Assembly: GCA_011523115.1 (NCBI GenBank)
Contig: WTHO01000274.1
Location: 1-11,044, forward strand
Origin: Halieaceae bacterium
GTDB lineage: Bacteria > Pseudomonadota > Gammaproteobacteria > Pseudomonadales > Halieaceae
DNA length: 11,044 bases
Reading direction: 5' to 3'
Below the pieces are notes generated by a model that made no database searches, was not told where the DNA came from, and saw only the letters and a program-made list of their open reading frames with translations. The position numbers and the translations under genes are program-made. Shown here one piece after another: positions 6,767-11,044 of the stretch (position 1 is the stretch's first letter; each line of letters begins with the position of its first letter).

Positions 6767-7414
6767 ATGCTAGATCAAGTGGAAATATTTCACGGCTTGT
6801 CTGACGAAGAGTTGAAGGCACTTGAAGGTAGCAGCACCACGCGAGCTTTCCCCAAAAATACCGTGGTAATTCATGAGAACGACCCCGCTGATTCGCTCTT
6901 TGTGATCGAGGCAGGCAAGGTCAAAGTCTACTGTAGCGATAAAAATGGCAAGGAATTCATCATGAATACCCTTGGGCCGGGCGACTATTTTGGTGAACTT
7001 GCGCTCCTTGATGATTCTACCCGCTCCGCATCGGTGCGCACCGTTGAAAAATCTGAATTTCGTATCGTCATGAAAGAAGATTTTTCCGGCGTACTGGAAG
7101 ACCATCCCGGCATCACCAAGCAGCTGATCAGTAACCTCGCCGGCCGCGTGCGCAAGCTCACTGCAGACGTGAAAAGCCTCGCGCTTCAGGATGTCTATGG
7201 TCGCGTTGCCAACGTGCTGATGGATCTGGCGGAGGAGCGCGGCGATGGCACGCTGTTCATCCCCGAGAAGCTGACCCAGCAGGATATTGCTGACCGGGTT
7301 GGAGCATCACGCGAGATGGTGGCGAGGATCTTGAAAGATTTGACGATCGGTGAGTACATCCGGTTCGAAGGCCGTCATATCGTGATCAATACCCGCCTGC
7401 CTGCCAAGTACTGA
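6767..7414 (+). CDS. CRP/FNR-family cyclic-nucleotide-responsive transcription regulator
   Basis: The 215-residue product has the CRP plan: a cyclic-nucleotide-binding beta-roll (about 5-115), a long dimerisation helix (about 116-150) and a winged helix-turn-helix (about 160-208). The phosphate-binding cassette is intact, with FGELALL at 75-81 (Glu77) and RSAS at 86-89 (Arg86, Ser87), as in true cAMP binders. The recognition helix SREMVARIL at 181-189 keeps the Arg-Glu-x-x-x-Arg pattern that reads TGTGA half-sites in CRP. Only one Cys (56) is present, so an FNR-type iron-sulfur cluster is excluded. In the C-helix, aligning LALQDV with CRP LAFLDV puts Leu131-Thr132 at CRP Thr127-Ser128, so the adenine-contacting Thr is lost. 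The start is ATG 6767, with GGGG about 10 nt upstream; an upstream in-frame TTG at 6740 is less likely. It is divergent from the cyclase operon and is a natural candidate effector of that enzyme. Confidence 0.92.
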   Translation: MLDQVEIFHGLSDEELKALEGSSTTRAFPKNTVVIHENDPADSLFVIEAGKVKVYCSDKNGKEFIMNTLGPGDYFGELALLDDSTRSASVRTVEKSEFRIVMKEDFSGVLEDHPGITKQLISNLAGRVRKLTADVKSLALQDVYGRVANVLMDLAEERGDGTLFIPEKLTQQDIADRVGASREMVARILKDLTIGEYIRFEGRHIVINTRLPAKY

Positions 7415-8773
7415 TCAGTGCTCCGGGTGGCCGGTTACCTCTGCGGCGAGTAGGCCTTTCCCGAGCCGGATTTTTACAGAATCACCTTCAGCGGCTGATT
7501 CCGCGTGCTTCACGACCTTTCCTTGTTCATCGGTGACGATGGCATAACCTCTGTGGAGGGTTTGCTCCGGGCCCAGTGACGCGAGTAGCTTGATGTGATG
7601 ATTGAGCTCCCCACGCGTGGCCTGCAGATGCCGATGGATATGCCGCTGCAACTGATGCCCCAATTGTTGGCACAGATCTCGCTGTCGGCTCAGTTGCTGC
7701 CTGGGATGTTGTGCATCGAGACGTGAGCCAAGTTGCTCCGCCTGAGACCGGTATGCCTTGAGCTGTCGGATTGTTCCGCGATATAGCGATGAATTGAGCC
7801 GCGCAAGCGTGGCTTGCTGTTGCTTGAGAGCATGCCCGGGGTGGCGAACGCGCCTCTTTAATGTGCTCAATTGGTGGCTAAGATCACTCAGCCGTCGGCT
7901 CATTGACCGCGACAAGTCCGCGGTGAGCATGTCGAGGTGCTGTGCAACCTCGTTTTGGTCTGTGGATACCAGTTCAGCAGCAGCGGAGGGGGTGGCTGCC
8001 CGTGTGTCGGCGACCAAATCGGCAATGCTGAAGTCGATCTCGTGACCGACAGCTGACACCGTAGGTACGGTCGCCGCAAAGAGTGTGCGCGCGACGGCTT
8101 CTTCATTGAATGCCCATAAATCTTCCAGTGAACCCCCGCCGCGGCCCACGATCACAACATCAAGGGGTAGGGCGCCGCTTTGCGTGAGGCGATCTGCCTG
8201 AGCAATCGCTGCGGCAATCTGCTCGGCTGCGCCCTCACCCTGCACCGGCACGGGAAAGACGTAGATCCGGGTGTGCGGGCTGCGTCGCGCCAGTACGGTC
8301 AGCACATCCTGCAGCGCAGCGCCCGTTGCAGAGGTGACGACACCGACGTGCGCGGCATCATTGGGCACAGGTTGTTTGGCGGTGGGTGAGAATAGTCCTT
8401 CCTCGGAGAGCTGCTTTTTGAGGCGCTCAAAGGCGAGCTGCAAGGCACCTGCGCCTGCAGGCTCCAAATGCTCACAGATCAGCTGAAACTCGCCTCGACC
8501 CTCATAGAGAGAGACCTTGGCCCGAATGCGCACCGAGTCACCTTGAGAGGGGCGCACTTTGACCCGCCCGTTGGCCCCTCGGAACATTGCGCAGCGGACC
8601 TGTGCGTCGGCATCTTTCAGCGAGAAATACCAGTGCCCTGAACTGGCCGCTGTAAAGTTACCGATCTCCCCCTCTACGGTCACCCTGTCAAAATGGCCCT
8701 CCAGCAGCACTTTGGCCTCGCGGTTTAATTCGCTGACGGAAAGCGCGGTACGCGTGTAGGCATCGGTGTTCAT
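7415..8773 (-). CDS. xseA: Exodeoxyribonuclease VII large subunit
   Basis: XseA is the catalytic large subunit of exonuclease VII, which works with the small XseB subunits to degrade single-stranded DNA from both ends in repair and recombination. The product is 452 residues (E. coli 456). The N-terminal OB-fold covers about 10-108 and includes ISGE-like VEGEIGNF and [10 protein letters not shown]. The catalytic domain follows with [15 protein letters not shown] (144-158), [15 protein letters not shown] (209-223) and [15 protein letters not shown] (242-256). A long Gln/Arg-rich coiled coil occupies about 275-420, and a short C-terminal segment has the typical LHRGYAIV. The reading frame stays open upstream to 8935, but ATG 8773 matches the family's N-terminus and the upstream part lies within the guaB leader. 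The ribosome binding site is weak. Its stop codon abuts that of the CRP-type gene with no gap. No xseB is in the window. Confidence 0.96.
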   Translation of the reverse strand: MNTDAYTRTALSVSELNREAKVLLEGHFDRVTVEGEIGNFTAASSGHWYFSLKDADAQVRCAMFRGANGRVKVRPSQGDSVRIRAKVSLYEGRGEFQLICEHLEPAGAGALQLAFERLKKQLSEEGLFSPTAKQPVPNDAAHVGVVTSATGAALQDVLTVLARRSPHTRIYVFPVPVQGEGAAEQIAAAIAQADRLTQSGALPLDVVIVGRGGGSLEDLWAFNEEAVARTLFAATVPTVSAVGHEIDFSIADLVADTRAATPSAAAELVSTDQNEVAQHLDMLTADLSRSMSRRLSDLSHQLSTLKRRVRHPGHALKQQQATLARLNSSLYRGTIRQLKAYRSQAEQLGSRLDAQHPRQQLSRQRDLCQQLGHQLQRHIHRHLQATRGELNHHIKLLASLGPEQTLHRGYAIVTDEQGKVVKHAESAAEGDSVKIRLGKGLLAAEVTGHPEH

Positions 8774-8828
8774 GGCGGTGAGAAGCGCTCCAGATTGCGT
8801 AATCTTGGGTGGGCAGAGTCTGCTGAGA

Positions 8829-8857
8829 TTGTCGCGTCGGGAGCCCGTCTGTATACT
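8829..8857 (+). promoter_or_regulatory. guaBA promoter
   Basis: A -35 element TTGTCG at 8829-8834 (4 of 6) and a -10 element TATACT at 8852-8857 (5 of 6) are separated by 17 bases. The discriminator that follows is GC-rich (AGCGCG at 8858-8863), a feature linked to stringent and growth-rate control at the E. coli guaB promoter. Transcription should begin near 8864, giving a leader of about 54 bases. No PurR-type operator was recognised. Confidence 0.6.
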
Positions 8858-8873
8858 AGCGCGTTTGGGGAGA

Positions 8874-8902
8874 CCCGATACGGCAGATCTCTGTCGATCG
8901 GG
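8874..8902 (+). promoter_or_regulatory. Strong hairpin in the guaB 5' leader
   Basis: The transcript can fold into a 12-bp stem. The outer arm CCCGAT (8874-8879) pairs with ATCGGG (8897-8902) and the inner arm CGGCAG (8881-8886) pairs with CTGTCG (8891-8896). There is one G-U pair, a single bulged A at 8880 and the tetraloop ATCT. The stem ends six bases before the GAGG ribosome binding site at 8909-8912. No T-run follows, so it is not an intrinsic terminator. It could protect the mRNA 5' end, affect ribosome access, or act at the DNA level as an operator; no known guaB riboswitch is recognised. Confidence 0.6.
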
Positions 8903-8917
8903 CACGACGAGGCGAAC

Positions 8918-10387
8918 ATGCTCCGAATTGCACACGAAGGGCTCACTTTCGATGATGTGCTTCTCCTGCCCGGCTACTCTGAGGTGACTGCCAAGGATGT
9001 CTCGCTGGTCACGCGCCTGACGCGCAATATCCCACTCAATATCCCGTTGGTATCCGCCGCCATGGATACCGTGACCGAGTCACGCCTGGCCATTGCTCTG
9101 GCCCAGGAGGGTGGGATCGGCATCATTCACAAGAACATGACGATTCAGGAGCAGGCCGAGGAGGTCCGCCGCGTCAAGAAGTTTGAGAGCGGCGTGGTGA
9201 AGGACCCCATCACGATCGAGAGCACCGCCAGTATTGCGGATTTGATTGATCTCACCCGCGCCAATGGTATTTCTGGCGTGCCGGTGATGGAGGCTGGCAA
9301 TCTCGTCGGTATTGTGACCCGGCGGGACATTCGTTTTGAGACCGACACCGCCCAGCCGGTTTCCGCCATCATGACCGAGAAGAAAAAGTTGGTGACGGTC
9401 AAAGAGGGCGCTCCACTTGAAGAGGTGCAGCGACTGTTGCACGAACATCGAATAGAAAAAATTCTGGTTGTAGACGATGACTTTGGGCTGAAAGGCCTCA
9501 TTACGGTTAAGGATTTTGATAAAGCGGAGTCTTTTCCTCACGCCTGCAAAGACGAATTTGGTCAGCTGCGGGTTGGCGCGTCAGTCGGTACCAGCCCAGA
9601 TACAGATGAACGCGTTGAAGCGCTGATTCGCGCAGGTGTCGATGTGTTGGTAGTGGATACCGCGCACGGCCACTCCAGAAATGTGCTCGAGCGGGTCGGC
9701 ATGATCAAGGCTCGCTATCCGGAGGTGGATGTCATTGGCGGCAACATAGCGACTCCGGAGGCCGCACTGGCATTGCGCGACGCAGGCGTCGATGCAGTGA
9801 AGGTTGGGATTGGACCGGGCTCAATCTGCACGACCCGAATCGTGACAGGCGTCGGCGTGCCACAAATTTCTGCAATTGCTGCGGTATCGGAGGCCTTGGC
9901 TGATTCAGGCGTTCCGGTCATCGCCGATGGTGGGATTCGCTTCTCTGGCGATCTGGCCAAGGCCCTGGCCGCGGGTGCTGACGCCGTAATGATGGGGAGT
10001 ATGTTTGCCGGTACCGAGGAGGCTCCGGGAGAAGTGGAGCTCTATCAGGGCCGGACCTATAAATCCTATCGTGGCATGGGTTCAATCGGTGCCATGTCGC
10101 AAAGTCAGGGGTCCTCCGATCGCTATTTTCAGGACTCCAGCGTGGGCGCGGAGAAGCTGGTCCCAGAGGGTATTGAGGGCAGGGTGCCCTATAAAGGTCC
10201 AGTGTCGGCCATCATTCATCAGCTGATGGGGGGCGTACGCTCAGCGATGGGTTATGCGGGATGCGCAACGTTGGACAAAATGCGCACCGAGCCGCAGTTT
10301 GTGCGCGTGACCTCAGCCGGGATGTCCGAGTCCCACGTGCACGACGTATCGATTACCAAGGAAGCGCCCAATTACCCCGTTCGGTAA
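8918..10387 (+). CDS. guaB: Inosine-5'-monophosphate dehydrogenase
   Basis: GuaB oxidises IMP to XMP with NAD+, the committed step of GMP synthesis, in the cytoplasm as a tetramer or octamer. The product is 489 residues, against 488 in E. coli. The N-terminus [15 protein letters not shown] and the segment [10 protein letters not shown] are typical. A pair of CBS domains (Bateman module, about 93-205) is inserted in the TIM barrel and is the usual site of allosteric purine nucleotide binding. The catalytic loop [15 protein letters not shown] at 299-313 holds the nucleophile Cys304. [10 protein letters not shown] is at 336-345 and the mobile flap carries the Arg402-Tyr403 pair in SSDRYFQ. ATG 8918 is chosen because it gives the family N-terminus and has GAGG 5 nt upstream; the frame is open further upstream to 8795 but without homology. 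guaA follows after 51 nt, and xseA is divergent as in E. coli. Confidence 0.98.
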   Translation: MLRIAHEGLTFDDVLLLPGYSEVTAKDVSLVTRLTRNIPLNIPLVSAAMDTVTESRLAIALAQEGGIGIIHKNMTIQEQAEEVRRVKKFESGVVKDPITIESTASIADLIDLTRANGISGVPVMEAGNLVGIVTRRDIRFETDTAQPVSAIMTEKKKLVTVKEGAPLEEVQRLLHEHRIEKILVVDDDFGLKGLITVKDFDKAESFPHACKDEFGQLRVGASVGTSPDTDERVEALIRAGVDVLVVDTAHGHSRNVLERVGMIKARYPEVDVIGGNIATPEAALALRDAGVDAVKVGIGPGSICTTRIVTGVGVPQISAIAAVSEALADSGVPVIADGGIRFSGDLAKALAAGADAVMMGSMFAGTEEAPGEVELYQGRTYKSYRGMGSIGAMSQSQGSSDRYFQDSSVGAEKLVPEGIEGRVPYKGPVSAIIHQLMGGVRSAMGYAGCATLDKMRTEPQFVRVTSAGMSESHVHDVSITKEAPNYPVR

Positions 10388-10438
10388 CAGCAGTATCTGT
10401 CGCTGTTCGTATCAACCTTAATGCGCGGAGCCCGAGTC

Positions 10439-11044
10439 GTGACACAGGATATTCATCGCGATCGTTTGCTGATCCTCGACTTCGGTTCTCAATACACGCA
10501 GCTCATCGCGCGACGTATTCGCGAAGTCGGGGTGTATTGCGAGATAGTTCCTTGGGACACCTCGGACGATGTTATCCGTGACTTTGCACCCAAAGGTATT
10601 GTTCTCTCTGGCGGGCCCGAGTCAGTAACGGATCCCGACTCGCCTCGCGCCCCAGACCTTGTTTTCAGTCTCGACGTGCCCCTGCTCGGCATTTGTTACG
10701 GCATGCAGACGATGGCCGCGCAGTTGGGCGGTTCGGTGGAGGGATCTGACACATCCGAGTTTGGCTATGCACAAATTCGACGCACTGTGGGTGGCGGATT
10801 GTTGGCAGATATTGCTGATCAAACGGATGCTGAGGGCAGGCAACTCCTCGATGTCTGGATGAGCCATGGTGACAAGGTCTCGGTATTACCGGCTGACTTC
10901 GAGCTGATGGCCGAGACCGACAGTTGCCCCATTGCGGGCATGGCGCACCGCGATAAGCCCTGGTTCGGTATTCAGTTTCACCCCGAAGTGACCCATACGC
11001 TGAAGGGCGAAGACATCTTTCGGCATTTCGTACTGTCGATCTGC
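10439..11044 (+). CDS. guaA: GMP synthase (glutamine-hydrolysing), 5' part, cut by the window end
   Basis: GuaA converts XMP to GMP using ATP and glutamine, the step after GuaB. Only the first 202 codons are in the window and no stop is reached. They cover the class I glutamine amidotransferase domain: [12 protein letters not shown] at 11-22, LSGGPES at 56-62, the nucleophile Cys86 in GICYGMQ, and the His181/Glu183 of the triad in FHPEVTH. These positions equal those in E. coli GuaA. The ATP-pyrophosphatase and dimerisation domains must lie beyond 11044. The start is GTG 10439, with GGAG at 10427-10430 and an 8-nt spacer, and it gives the family N-terminus. An in-frame ATG at 10421 lacks a ribosome binding site. 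The 51-nt gap after guaB shows no terminator, consistent with a guaBA operon. Confidence 0.97.
   Translation, partial: MTQDIHRDRLLILDFGSQYTQLIARRIREVGVYCEIVPWDTSDDVIRDFAPKGIVLSGGPESVTDPDSPRAPDLVFSLDVPLLGICYGMQTMAAQLGGSVEGSDTSEFGYAQIRRTVGGGLLADIADQTDAEGRQLLDVWMSHGDKVSVLPADFELMAETDSCPIAGMAHRDKPWFGIQFHPEVTHTLKGEDIFRHFVLSIC

Noticed and set aside
8774..8935. Upstream extension of xseA by 54 codons to 8935
   Set aside because: The added residues do not match exonuclease VII, and the stretch overlaps the guaB promoter, leader hairpin and start. ATG 8773 gives the family's normal length.
9080..9541. 153-codon open frame on the minus strand
   Set aside because: It is opposite the guaB CBS region, whose plus-strand protein is strongly conserved. 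No independent evidence supports a gene.

Overview
The window looks like a chromosomal segment of a gammaproteobacterium, probably a free-living marine or aquatic one. The evidence is RF2 with the classical +1 frameshift site, class II LysS closely similar to the E. coli enzyme, and xseA placed divergently from guaB-guaA as in E. coli and relatives. The genus cannot be fixed from the sequence. Base composition is moderately GC-rich by eye (not counted). Genes fill almost the whole window, and no stretch over 300 bases lacks a gene. I saw no rRNA, tRNA, insertion sequence, CRISPR array or prophage gene.

Layout. (1) 1-2693, plus strand: a probable promoter, prfB (RF2, read through an in-frame UGA by +1 frameshifting) and lysS 8 nt behind it. 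(2) 2763-3293, plus strand: a small lipoprotein of unknown function with a C-terminal coiled coil, whose end overlaps the oppositely oriented kinase gene. (3) 3250 to about 6626, minus strand: a tightly overlapping signalling operon, read in the order receiver-cyclase (class III nucleotide cyclase with an N-terminal receiver), stand-alone receiver, and membrane histidine kinase with HAMP. (4) 6767-7414, plus strand and divergent from that operon: a CRP-type transcription factor with an intact cyclic-nucleotide pocket. A 36-nt region with an 8-bp perfect inverted repeat lies between the two transcription units. (5) 7415-8773, minus strand: xseA, whose stop codon abuts that of the CRP-type gene. 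(6) From 8829, plus strand: a guaB promoter, a strong leader hairpin, guaB, and the first 202 codons of guaA, cut by the window end.

How the parts fit. The ends of the window are housekeeping genes: translation termination and lysyl-tRNA charging on the left, DNA repair and GMP synthesis on the right. Between them lies what could be a complete cyclic-nucleotide pathway: sensor kinase, receiver, receiver-controlled cyclase and CRP-type effector, perhaps with a lipoprotein accessory to the sensor. The members are recognisable families, but the combination is the most interesting part. The cyclase carries Glu where adenylate cyclases usually have the substrate-selecting Lys, and the CRP-type protein has lost the C-helix Thr that contacts adenine in E. 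coli CRP. The identity of the second messenger is therefore open. That these genes form one pathway is inferred from their order and domains and is not demonstrated here.
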